Of a DNA stretch of 10,338 nt, positions 1 to 6,373 are shown piece by piece (position 1 is the first letter of the stretch; each line of letters opens with the position of its first letter). Both the position numbers and the translations under genes were made by a program. This DNA is from DATAAZ01 sp036259875 (lineage in GTDB: Bacteria > Actinomycetota > Thermoleophilia > Gaiellales > Gaiellaceae), in NCBI GenBank assembly GCA_036259875.1, contig DATAAZ010000070.1, forward strand, positions 1 through 10,338. Direction: 5' to 3'. Below the pieces are notes generated by a model. That model was given only the letters and a program-made list of their open reading frames with translations. It searched no databases and had not been told where the DNA came from.

Positions 1-288
1 ACGCTCCGCCGCCAGGTACGGCTCCGCGCGGGGATCGTGGCCGGCGTCGGCGTGTTCGGGGGCGCGGCGACAGGCGCGGTGCTGAGCGTTCTCGTCACCG
101 ACCTCGTCCGGCTGACGGCGAACGCGGCTCGACCCGAGCCGCCGCTCGTTCTCGCCGTCGACTGGGCGGTCGTCGCGCTCGCGGTTGCGGCGTACGCGCT
201 TGCCACCGCGGCGGTGATCGGCGTCGCAACGGCGCGCGCGTTCCGTGCGGCCGTTCCGGCGCCGGCGGCCTCGGGGGCGGGCTTGTGA
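1..288 (+). CDS. FtsX/MacB-type ABC transporter permease, C-terminal fragment (5' end outside window)
   Basis: The frame is open from base 1 to the TGA at 286-288, so only the last 95 residues of a longer membrane protein are present. It starts in a basic stretch (LRRQVRLRAG) and then shows two hydrophobic segments, roughly residues 11-33 and 52-75, separated by a short loop rich in Pro and acidic residues (ARPEPPLVLAVDW). This layout, a positively charged cytoplasmic loop followed by two membrane helices at the C-terminus, is that of the final FtsX domain of actinobacterial macrolide/lipoprotein-type exporters. The stop overlaps the start of the next gene (GTGA at 285-288), which encodes the ATPase, so the two are almost certainly co-translated partners of one transporter. 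An ATG-like reading beginning at 37 (a GTG) is internal and not the true start. The substrate cannot be inferred; the call rests on topology and neighbour. Confidence 0.75.
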   Translation, partial: TLRRQVRLRAGIVAGVGVFGGAATGAVLSVLVTDLVRLTANAARPEPPLVLAVDWAVVALAVAAYALATAAVIGVATARAFRAAVPAPAASGAGL

Positions 289-1961
289 GCGCGGCCGCGG
301 TGGAGGTTCGGGACCTTTTCCGCGTCTACTCGGAGGACGGCGCGGGCGTCGCGGCGCTTCAGGGGCTCACCCTCGACGTTCGGGAGGGCGAGGTCTGCGT
401 CGTCCTCGGTCCGAGCGGGTCGGGGAAGACGACGCTCCTGCGGATCCTCGCCGGCCTCGACCGGCCGTCGGCCGGCCGCGCGGTCGTCTTCGGGACGGAC
501 GTCGGCCGCCTGCGCGGCCGGGCGCTCGCCGCGTATCGGTCGGAGGTGCTCGGGTACGCCGAGCAGCATTTCCGCCGCGCGCTCGCCGAGGAGCTGCCCG
601 CGCGCGAGCTCGTCGGCGTCCAGCTCGGCCTCGCCGGCGTCCCGGCCCGCGCGCGGCGCGCGCGAGCGGAGGAGCTGCTCGCGCGCGTCGACCTCCGCGA
701 CCGTGCGGACGCGCTCCCGGGCGAGCTCTCGGGCGGCGAGCAGCAGCGCATCGCGATCTGCGCGGCGCTTGCGCACCGACCGCGGCTCTTCCTCGCGGAC
801 GAGCCGACCGGCGAGCTCGACGCCGAGAACGCGGCCGTGGTCTTCGCCCTGATCGGCGACCTCGCGCGGGAGGAGCGCTGCACGGCGGTGATCGTCAGCC
901 ACGATCCACAGTCGACGGCGGTCGCGGACCGGGTCGTCCGCGTGCGCGACGGCCGTGTCAGCGAGGAGGCCGCGCGCGCGGGCGGGGGCGAGGCGATCGT
1001 TGTCGGCAAGGGAGGCTGGCTTCGCCTGTCGGAGGAGCTGCTTCGCCGCGCGGGGATCGGAGCGCGCGCGGAGGCGCGGCTCGACGAGCAGCGCATCGTC
1101 GTGAGCGCCGCCGAGGACGCACGTACCGGTCTGGTACAAGCGGCCGAGGTGCCGCACGATGCGGCCGGCGGGCGCGCGCTCGCCGCTCGCGATGACGCAC
1201 GTGAGAGCCCGTTACCGCCGCCTGCGGGGCACCCCGGCGGGGGCGTAGTGGCGCGGCTGCGCGGCGTGAGCAAGCGCTACGGCGAAGGCGCCGCTGCGAC
1301 GCACGTGTTCGACGGCCTGTGGGCCGACTTCCTCCCCGGACGCCTGTATGCCGTCACCGGACCGAGCGGATCGGGGAAGACGACGCTCCTCCACCTGCTC
1401 GCCGGCCTCGACGTGCCGACGCTCGGCGACGTCCTCGTCGCGGGCACCGAGGTTTCGCGGCTCGACCGCGCGGGGCGAGCGCGCCTCCGGCGCGAGCGCG
1501 TCGCGCTCGTCGGCCAGGATCCCGGCCTCGTCCCGTTCCTCACGGCGCGCGAGAACGCCGAGCTCGGTCCCGCGCTTCGTGGCGTCCCGGCCGACGAGGC
1601 CGACACGCGAGCGCGCGAGGCGCTCGCCGCCGTCGGGCTCGCGGAGCGCGCCGAGCAGCGCGTCGCGTTCCTCTCGGCCGGGGAGCGGGAGCGGGTCGCG
1701 GTCGCCCGTGCGCTCGCGGCGCGGCCGCTTCTCCTCCTCGCCGACGAGCCGACCTCGCGGCTCGACCAAGCGAACGCGATCGCCGTCTCGGGCCTCTTCG
1801 CCCGCCTCACACGCGAGACGGGCGCCACCGTCATCTGCGGGACCCACGACCCGCTCGTCATCGAGCAGGCCGACGAAACCGTTCCGCTCGCCGAACGGAG
1901 CTCTACGCGTTCAGCTCGTCCGGGACGAGCTCGAGCTCGACGCGCCGGCCGCTCCGGATGA
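285..1961 (+). CDS. Tandem two-domain ABC transporter ATPase (LolD/MacB-like NBD fused to a second NBD)
   Basis: A 558-residue cytoplasmic ATPase expected to power the FtsX-type permease encoded just upstream (GTG start, 4-nt GTGA overlap). Two complete nucleotide-binding domains are visible. NBD1: Walker A GPSGSGKT at 42-49, Q-loop Q94, signature LSGGEQ at 148-153, Walker B with catalytic E173, D-loop D179, H-loop H206. NBD2: Walker A GPSGSGKT at 359-366, Q411, signature LSAGER at 463-468, catalytic E488, H521. LolD/MacB-class ATPases usually have one NBD of about 220-250 aa and act as dimers, so this is a single-chain pair. The linker has a segment at about 238-276 (IVVGKGGWLRL... RIVVSA) that resembles the AbrB-like tail of some actinobacterial ABC ATPases. 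The last ~22 residues are Arg/Ser-rich, lie beyond the NBD fold and are encoded opposite the 3' end of the convergent protease gene. Export of a lipid, peptide or drug is possible; the substrate is unknown. Confidence 0.9.
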   Translation: MSAAAVEVRDLFRVYSEDGAGVAALQGLTLDVREGEVCVVLGPSGSGKTTLLRILAGLDRPSAGRAVVFGTDVGRLRGRALAAYRSEVLGYAEQHFRRALAEELPARELVGVQLGLAGVPARARRARAEELLARVDLRDRADALPGELSGGEQQRIAICAALAHRPRLFLADEPTGELDAENAAVVFALIGDLAREERCTAVIVSHDPQSTAVADRVVRVRDGRVSEEAARAGGGEAIVVGKGGWLRLSEELLRRAGIGARAEARLDEQRIVVSAAEDARTGLVQAAEVPHDAAGGRALAARDDARESPLPPPAGHPGGGVVARLRGVSKRYGEGAAATHVFDGLWADFLPGRLYAVTGPSGSGKTTLLHLLAGLDVPTLGDVLVAGTEVSRLDRAGRARLRRERVALVGQDPGLVPFLTARENAELGPALRGVPADEADTRAREALAAVGLAERAEQRVAFLSAGERERVAVARALAARPLLLLADEPTSRLDQANAIAVSGLFARLTRETGATVICGTHDPLVIEQADETVPLAERSSTRSARPGRARARRAGRSG

Positions 1962-2862
1962 CCGTCACCGGGACGGGTCGACCGATCAGCTCGGCCACCA
2001 TCAGGCGCTGGAGGTCGTCCATCCGCCCGACCGGCGTTCCCGCCACGCCGACGATGAGGTCCTCGGGCCGGATGCCCGCTCGGTCGGCGGGGCTGTCCGG
2101 GATGACCTCGACCACCTCGATGCAGCTCCCGAGCCCGAAGTCGCGTCGCTGGCGAGGGGGAACCGGCCTCGGGCCGCCGGCGATCCCCAGGTAGGCGCGC
2201 CGCACCCGGCCCTCGTTCATCAGCGAGCCGACGATCTTCCTCGTCGTGTCGTTGACGGGGACCGCGAGGCCGAGTCCGATCCCCGCGACGGCGGTGTTGA
2301 TCCCGACCACGCAGCCGCGGCTGTCGGCGAGCGCGCCTCCCGAGTTGCCCGGGTTGAGCGCCGCGTCGGTCTGGATGACGTTGTCGATCACCCGCCCGGG
2401 GCGAGCGGGGAGCGAGCGCCCGAGCGCCGAGACGACGCCGGCGGTCACGGAGCCGGCGAACCCGTGCGGGTTCCCGATCGCGACGACGAGCTGGCCGACC
2501 CGGAGCACGGATGCGTCGCCGAGCTCGGCCGGCGAGAGCGACGAGGCGTCCGCACGCAGGACGGCGAGGTCGGAGAGGCGATCGGTGCCGACGACGGCGA
2601 ACGAGAACTCGTTCCCGTCGACGAACGCGGCTCGTCCGCCGCTCCCCGCGCCGGCGACGACGTGCGCCGACGTGACGAGGAAGCCGTCCGCGGTCACGAC
2701 GACTGCGCTTCCGCTCCCGGCCACGACCCGCCCGCCGCGGCGGCTCGGCCTGGTGACCCGGAGGTTCGCCACCGAAGGCGAAAGCCGTTCGGCGACGTTG
2801 ACGACCGTCCGCGAGTACGCGTCGAGCGCTTCGGCCTCGGTGGGCGTCTCCGTGAGCGTCAT
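1903..2862 (-). CDS. HtrA-like S1C serine protease with PDZ domain (distal gene of pair)
   Basis: A 319-residue trypsin-fold protease followed by one PDZ domain. The catalytic triad is visible: His67 in TSAHVV, Asp98 in LSDLAVL and Ser174 in GNSGGA, with the typical NPHG and ALNPGNSGG surroundings. The PDZ domain covers about residues 220-313 (RAYLGI..., then SPADRAGIRPEDLI). HtrA/Deg proteases degrade or chaperone misfolded proteins, usually outside the cytoplasm, but this protein has no signal peptide or membrane anchor: its N-terminus (MTLTETPTEAEALDAY) is polar. The ATG start at 2862 was chosen because it overlaps the stop of the upstream protease gene (TGATG at 2864-2860), giving translational coupling; a longer in-frame opening upstream lies antisense to no useful signal and inside the neighbour. 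The 3' end overlaps the convergent ABC ATPase gene by 59 bp. Family assignment is firm; cellular location and substrate are not known. Confidence 0.93.
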   Translation of the reverse strand: MTLTETPTEAEALDAYSRTVVNVAERLSPSVANLRVTRPSRRGGRVVAGSGSAVVVTADGFLVTSAHVVAGAGSGGRAAFVDGNEFSFAVVGTDRLSDLAVLRADASSLSPAELGDASVLRVGQLVVAIGNPHGFAGSVTAGVVSALGRSLPARPGRVIDNVIQTDAALNPGNSGGALADSRGCVVGINTAVAGIGLGLAVPVNDTTRKIVGSLMNEGRVRRAYLGIAGGPRPVPPRQRRDFGLGSCIEVVEVIPDSPADRAGIRPEDLIVGVAGTPVGRMDDLQRLMVAELIGRPVPVTVIRSGRRVELELVPDELNA

Positions 2863-3761
2863 CAGGCCGCTTCGCGCTCGGCGGTGAGGTCGACCGCGAC
2901 CGTCCGCTCGTCGACCCCACGCACCACCGTCAGCTCGAGCGTGCCGCCGGCTGCGGCGTCGAGTGCGCGGAAGAGGTCGTCGACCCGAGCGGTCGGCTGC
3001 CCAGCAGCTCCGACGATCAGGTCGCCTTGCTCGAGCCCCGCGCTCGCGGCCGGCCCGGGCTCGAGGACGTCGCGTACGAGGAGGCCTTCGCGCTCCGGCA
3101 GGCCGACGGCGCGCCGCATCCGCCGCGCGGCCCGGGGCGGCGCGATGGCGACGCCGAGCCGCACGCTCGCGGGCGCCTCCCCGCGCGCAAGCGCCTCGGT
3201 TCGCTGCCTCAGCGACTCGTCCGCCGGGAGCGCGAGGATGAGCGAACCTTCCAGCCGGAGCGTGTTGATGCCGAGCAGCCGACCCTGCGCGTCGACGAGC
3301 GGCCCGCCCGACGAGCCGCGGACGAGGGGCGCCGAGTGCTCGATCGAGCCCGGGACGCGGCGCCCGCGCGGCCCACGGAACGAACGGCCGGTCGCCGACA
3401 CGAGGCCGAAGGTGACGCGCAAGCCGCGCCCGGCCGGATTGGCGAGCGCGAAGACGGGCGACCCGATCCGAACGTCCCCGTCGTCGCGCCACGCGACCGC
3501 CGGCGCGCCGGCCGTGTCGGCCGAGATCACCGCGACGTCACCGTCGACGTCGAGCGCGGCGACCCGGCCCGTTTCGCGCCGGCCGTCGGCGAAGGTGACC
3601 GTCACCTCGTCGCCGCGGACGTTGTGCGCGTTCGTGAGCACGCGGCCGTCGCCGACCACGACTCCCGTCCCGCCCCAGCCGCGGCCGAGGCCGACGATTG
3701 CCGGGCCGATCTCGGCTTCGAGCCGCTGGATCGTCTGCTGCAGTTCGTCGAGAAACGACAT
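2862..3761 (-). CDS. HtrA-like S1C serine protease with PDZ domain (proximal gene of pair)
   Basis: A 299-residue protein with the same domain order as its downstream neighbour but clearly diverged. The triad is His46 (TNAHNV), Asp75 (DGDVAVI) and Ser151 in GSSGGPL, where Ser replaces the usual Asn before the nucleophile. The PDZ domain spans about 200-292 (SVRLGVAI..., PAASAGLEQGDLIVG). The N-terminus begins with an amphipathic, possibly coiled segment (MSFLDELQQTIQRLEAEIG) and has no signal peptide or transmembrane helix, so a cytoplasmic or partner-bound role is possible. The ATG at 3761 has a good ribosome site, AAGGAG at 3776-3771, 9 nt upstream. It is the first gene of a two-gene operon and is divergent from an HxlR regulator across 79 nt that contain a perfect dyad, suggesting control by that regulator. 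Protease activity is inferred from the intact triad. A chaperone or sensor role mediated by the PDZ domain is the alternative. Confidence 0.92.
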   Translation of the reverse strand: MSFLDELQQTIQRLEAEIGPAIVGLGRGWGGTGVVVGDGRVLTNAHNVRGDEVTVTFADGRRETGRVAALDVDGDVAVISADTAGAPAVAWRDDGDVRIGSPVFALANPAGRGLRVTFGLVSATGRSFRGPRGRRVPGSIEHSAPLVRGSSGGPLVDAQGRLLGINTLRLEGSLILALPADESLRQRTEALARGEAPASVRLGVAIAPPRAARRMRRAVGLPEREGLLVRDVLEPGPAASAGLEQGDLIVGAAGQPTARVDDLFRALDAAAGGTLELTVVRGVDERTVAVDLTAEREAA

Positions 3762-3770
3762 TCTGTCCTG

Positions 3771-3776
3771 CTCCTT
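3771..3776 (-). promoter_or_regulatory. Ribosome binding site of proximal protease gene
   Basis: The minus strand reads AAGGAG here, 9 nt before the ATG at 3761-3759. It is one of the clearest Shine-Dalgarno sequences in the window and fixes this start. Confidence 0.75.
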
Positions 3777-3809
3777 CCGGACCGGTTATGGCCGGCCTCC
3801 AAACGGATG

Positions 3810-3826
3810 ACTTGCAGATTGCAAGT
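3810..3826. promoter_or_regulatory. Perfect 7-3-7 inverted repeat, probable operator of the HxlR regulator
   Basis: The sequence ACTTGCA-GAT-TGCAAGT is a perfect dyad with 7-bp arms and a 3-bp spacer. It lies in the 79-nt divergent region between the protease pair and the HxlR gene, in an AT-richer island, and ends one base before a TACTAT box (3827-3832) that precedes the regulator's ATG. HxlR proteins are dimeric winged-helix regulators that commonly bind dyads in their own divergent promoters, so occupation here would be expected to block transcription of the regulator and possibly the proteases. The dyad is seen directly; its role is inferred. Confidence 0.65.
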
Positions 3827-3832
3827 TACTAT
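3827..3832 (+). promoter_or_regulatory. Putative -10 box of the HxlR gene (leaderless transcript)
   Basis: TACTAT fits TANNNT and lies 8 nt before the ATG at 3841, so a transcript would start at or next to the start codon. No convincing -35 hexamer is seen at the usual distance, and no Shine-Dalgarno precedes the ATG, which agrees with leaderless translation. Confidence 0.45.
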
Positions 3833-3840
3833 ACGCGGCG

Positions 3841-4260
3841 ATGGATGAGTCGCGCTCGCCGCTCGAAGAGGCGCTCGCCCGTGTGGGCGACCGCTGGACG
3901 CTCCTCGTCGTCGACGCGCTGCTCGACGGCCCGCGGCGCTTCAACGAGCTCGCGGACGCCGTCCGGGGGATCGCCCCGAACATCCTCACGCAGCGGCTGC
4001 GCCACCTCGAGCGCGAGGCGCTCATCGTCGCGCGCGCCTACTCGGAACGGCCGCGGCGCTCGGTCTACGAGCTGACCGAGCCCGGCCGCGAGCTCGCCGG
4101 CGCGCTACGGCTTCTGTCCCAGTGGGGCGCGCGAGGAGGCGAGGAGGGCGAACCCCTGCGCCACGCGGCCTGCGGGACGCCGCTGCAGGCGCGGTGGTGG
4201 TGTGAGACGTGCGGGGAGCCCGTGGACGACGCGGACGCCGCCGACGTCAACTACGTCTGA
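3841..4260 (+). CDS. HxlR-family winged-helix transcriptional regulator with C-terminal cysteine tail
   Basis: A 139-residue DNA-binding protein. Residues about 8-95 match the HxlR/MarR-like winged helix: LARVGDRWTLLVVDALLDGPRRFNEL at the start, then the recognition segment around IAPNILTQRLRHLE (45-58), and the wing with YELTEPGREL (76-85). HxlR proteins often carry a redox- or aldehyde-sensing Cys near the N-terminus; none is present here. Instead the tail has His108, Cys111, Cys121 and Cys124 (HAAC...CETC), a plausible zinc-ribbon or thiol switch. The ATG at 3841 lacks a Shine-Dalgarno but follows a TACTAT box by 8 nt, suggesting a leaderless message. The gene is divergent from the two HtrA-like proteases and has a perfect dyad in its promoter, so autoregulation and control of the proteases are likely. 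The ligand or signal is unknown. Confidence 0.9.
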   Translation: MDESRSPLEEALARVGDRWTLLVVDALLDGPRRFNELADAVRGIAPNILTQRLRHLEREALIVARAYSERPRRSVYELTEPGRELAGALRLLSQWGARGGEEGEPLRHAACGTPLQARWWCETCGEPVDDADAADVNYV

Positions 4261-4345
4261 CGCTCCCGGGCCGCGCCGCGTTAGAAGCGTCGGCGCGACG
4301 GGGAATCCTGCCGGTGCGGACACCGCGAAACGAAAGGACGGGGGA

Positions 4346-4621
4346 ATGGGGATCATCGGATGGATCTTGCTCGGGCTCGTTGCGGGCGTGATCGCGAAGG
4401 TAATCCTCCCGGGCGACGACCCCGGGGGGATCATCGTGACGATCCTGATCGGAATCGCCGGCGCGCTCCTCGGGGGTTTCATCGGGCAAGCGCTCTTCGA
4501 CGCCGACTGGCGCGACGAGTTCTGGGACGTGAGCACCTGGCTCTCCGCGATCGTCGGCGCGATCATCCTGCTGCTCGTCTATCGCGCGCTCGTGGGCCGG
4601 CGGCCGAGACGAGCGATCTAA
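4346..4621 (+). CDS. GlsB/YeaQ/YmgE family (transglycosylase-associated) small membrane protein
   Basis: A 91-residue integral membrane protein with three hydrophobic segments (about 2-20, 27-50 and 65-83) and a basic C-terminus (GRRPRRAI). The LPGDDPGG motif at 21-28 after the first helix and the glycine-rich second helix (IGIAGALLGGFIG) are characteristic of this family, which is widespread and often induced by stress; despite the name, no enzyme activity has been shown from the sequence and no catalytic residues are seen. The ATG at 4346 was chosen because a GGA-type ribosome site (AAAGGA, 4333-4338) lies 7 nt upstream and the hydrophobic helix starts at once; a longer in-frame reading from 4202 would overlap the regulator gene and add a non-membrane segment. 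It lies 85 nt after the HxlR gene on the same strand, so read-through expression is possible. Confidence 0.88.
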   Translation: MGIIGWILLGLVAGVIAKVILPGDDPGGIIVTILIGIAGALLGGFIGQALFDADWRDEFWDVSTWLSAIVGAIILLLVYRALVGRRPRRAI

Positions 4622-4625
4622 GTCG

Positions 4626-4659
4626 GCGGGCGGCGGTGCCTCCCGGCGCCGTCGCCCGC
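4626..4659. terminator. GC-rich stem-loop between convergent glsB-like gene and pntB
   Basis: GCGGGCGGCGG (4626-4636) pairs with CCGTCGCCCGC (4649-4659) over 11 bp with one G-U position and a 12-nt loop. It sits between the stop of the GlsB-like gene (4621) and that of pntB (4665), where a bidirectional terminator would be expected. No T-run follows on either strand, so it is at best a GC hairpin terminator of the type common in high-GC genomes. Confidence 0.5.
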
Positions 4660-4664
4660 ACGAC

Positions 4665-6077
4665 CTAAACGGCCTTCACGCCCGCAATCAGCGTCTCGAT
4701 CGAGTTCTTCGCGTCCCCGAAGAGCATCGCGGTGCGCGGGTTGTAGTAGAGGTCGTTGTCGACGCCCGCGAACCCGGGGTTCATGCTTCGCTTCAGGACG
4801 ACGACGTTCTGTGCCCGGTCGACGTCGAGAATCGGCATGCCGTAGAGCGGGCTGTCAGGGTTCGAGCGCGCCGCCGGGTTCGTGACGTCGTTCGCGCCCA
4901 CGACGAGCGCGACGTCCGTCCGCTCGAACTCCGGGTTCGCGTCGTCCATGTCCAGGAGCTGCGGGTAGGGGACGTTCGCCTCGGCGAGGAGGACGTTCAT
5001 GTGGCCCGGCATCCGGCCCGCAACCGGGTGGATCGCGTACTTCACCTTCACGCCGCGCGCTTCGAGGAGGTCGGCGAGCTCGCGGGTCGCGTGCTGGGCC
5101 TGCGCGACCGCGAGACCGTAGCCCGGCACGACCATCACCTGGTTCGCGTACGCGAGCATGACGGCGGCGTCCTCGGGCGAGGTCTGGCGGATCATGCGTC
5201 CGTCCTCCGCGACGGTCGCCGGCGCCGACGCGCCCGCCGGCGCTGCGCCGAACGCGCCGAAGAGGACGTTCGCGAGCGAGCGGTTCATCGCCCGTCCCAT
5301 CAGGATCGTAAGCAGCGTCCCCGAGGCACCGACCAGCGTCCCCCCGATTACCAGTGCGTTGTTGTCGAGCACGAATCCGGTCGTCACACCGCCGAGCCCC
5401 GAGAACGCGTTCAGGAGCGCGATGACGACGGGCATGTCGGCGCCGCCGATCGGGAGAACGAGGAGGACGCCGAAGAGGAGGGAGGCGACGAGGAGGAGGA
5501 CGAGCCACCTCTCGTCCTCCGTCGCGCCCGTCAGCCCGGCGAGCGCCACCGCGGTGGCGAAGACGAGGGCGTTCACGACCTGCTGGCCGCCGAACACGAG
5601 GGGACGGCCGGGCAGGATCTCCTGCAGCTTCGCGAACGCGACCACGCTCCCCGCGAAGGTGAGCGGCCCGAGCAGGGCGGAGCCGAGCGTCGCCACGAGC
5701 GTGTCCGCCGGAGGCGAGCCCGCGCTCGCCGCGATGCGGTGGAACTCGGCCGCCGCGACGAGCGCGGCCGCGCCGCCTCCGAGCCCGTTCAGGAGCGCGA
5801 CCATCTGGGGCATCGCAGTCATGCGAATGAGTCGGGCGCCCAGAACGCCGATCAGCACGCCGACCGCGATTCCGGCTGCCACGAACGCGTACCGGTCGAC
5901 CTCGCGCAGAGTCAGCGTGAAGGCGACGGCGACGACCATCCCGACCGCCGCAATCGCGTTTCCCGCGCGGGCCGTCCGCGGGGAGGCGAGGCCGCGAATT
6001 CCGAGCACGAAGCAGATCGCGGCCGCGACGTACGCGAGGTCGACGACCGACGGCGCGAGCGAGAACGCGAGCGTCAC
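4665..6077 (-). CDS. pntB: NAD(P) transhydrogenase subunit beta (membrane dII + NADP(H)-binding dIII)
   Basis: A 470-residue subunit of the proton-pumping transhydrogenase, which transfers hydride between NADH and NADP+ and uses the proton gradient to favour NADPH. Residues about 8-280 contain roughly nine membrane helices; Asn97 (ALLNGLGG) appears to occupy the region of E. coli beta-His91, and Asn223 (LLNAFSG) that of beta-Asn222, both linked to proton translocation (alignment from memory). After a Pro/Ala-rich linker, dIII (about 295-470) carries the NADP(H) motifs: PGYGLAVAQAQ (318-328), HPVAGRMPGHMN (350-361), GANDVTNPAA (394-403) and KRSMNPGFAGVDNDLY (429-444). Length is usual for the family and nothing essential seems missing. 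The start is GTG at 6077, overlapping the stop of pntAB (GTGA at 6077-6074), so the two are translationally coupled. Located in the cytoplasmic membrane as (PntAA-PntAB-PntB)2. Confidence 0.97.
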   Translation of the reverse strand: MTLAFSLAPSVVDLAYVAAAICFVLGIRGLASPRTARAGNAIAAVGMVVAVAFTLTLREVDRYAFVAAGIAVGVLIGVLGARLIRMTAMPQMVALLNGLGGGAAALVAAAEFHRIAASAGSPPADTLVATLGSALLGPLTFAGSVVAFAKLQEILPGRPLVFGGQQVVNALVFATAVALAGLTGATEDERWLVLLLVASLLFGVLLVLPIGGADMPVVIALLNAFSGLGGVTTGFVLDNNALVIGGTLVGASGTLLTILMGRAMNRSLANVLFGAFGAAPAGASAPATVAEDGRMIRQTSPEDAAVMLAYANQVMVVPGYGLAVAQAQHATRELADLLEARGVKVKYAIHPVAGRMPGHMNVLLAEANVPYPQLLDMDDANPEFERTDVALVVGANDVTNPAARSNPDSPLYGMPILDVDRAQNVVVLKRSMNPGFAGVDNDLYYNPRTAMLFGDAKNSIETLIAGVKAV

Positions 6078-6373
6078 TCGCGTCGGTCGCGCGACCTGCC
6101 CTTGAACATCTCGAGCATCCGGTCGGTGACGAGGAAACCGCCCACGACGTTCACGGTGGCGAAGACGATCGCGACGAACGTCAGCGCCTGCTCGACGATG
6201 TCATCCGAGGCGCCGCCGACGAGGATCGCGCCAACGATCACGATCCCGGAGATCGCGTTCGTCCCGGACATGAGGGGCGTGTGGAGGAGCGTCGGCACAC
6301 GCGCGATCAGCTCGAAGCCGAGGAAGACGGCCAGCGCGAAGATCGTGAGGCTGGCGATCAGCTCGGCGCTCAA
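6074..6373 (-). CDS. pntAB: NAD(P) transhydrogenase subunit alpha part 2 (membrane dII, PntAB)
   Basis: A 99-residue protein with three hydrophobic segments (about 7-24, 40-54 and 61-82) and the conserved family stretch LIARVPTLLHTPLMSGTNAISG (22-43). It supplies the alpha-side transmembrane helices of the proton channel and associates with PntB. In enterobacteria this is fused to the NAD-binding domain; here it is separate, as in Rhodospirillum-type three-subunit enzymes. The TTG at 6373 is the preferred start because a strong ribosome site (GGGAGG, 6386-6381) lies 7 nt upstream and the protein then has the usual length; an ATG at 6466 in the same frame would add 31 residues of charged, non-conserved sequence. 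The C-terminus (RMLEMFKGRSRDRRE) is typical of the family. It overlaps pntB by 4 nt, and is separated from pntAA by an unusual 154-nt spacer. Confidence 0.92.
   Translation of the reverse strand: MSAELIASLTIFALAVFLGFELIARVPTLLHTPLMSGTNAISGIVIVGAILVGGASDDIVEQALTFVAIVFATVNVVGGFLVTDRMLEMFKGRSRDRRE

Noticed and set aside
1348..3810. 820-codon open frame on the + strand across the protease genes
   Set aside because: It lies antisense to two proteases with intact triads and continues out of frame through the ABC gene; the product is low-complexity Arg/Ser/Pro/Asp with no domain. Long antisense openings are expected in such GC-rich DNA.
5456..5509. Purine-rich tract (GAGGAGG-like repeats) on the + strand
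   Set aside because: It is the complement of CTC/CTG leucine codons in a membrane helix of PntB (about residues 190-208), so codon use explains it rather than a repeat or triplex element.
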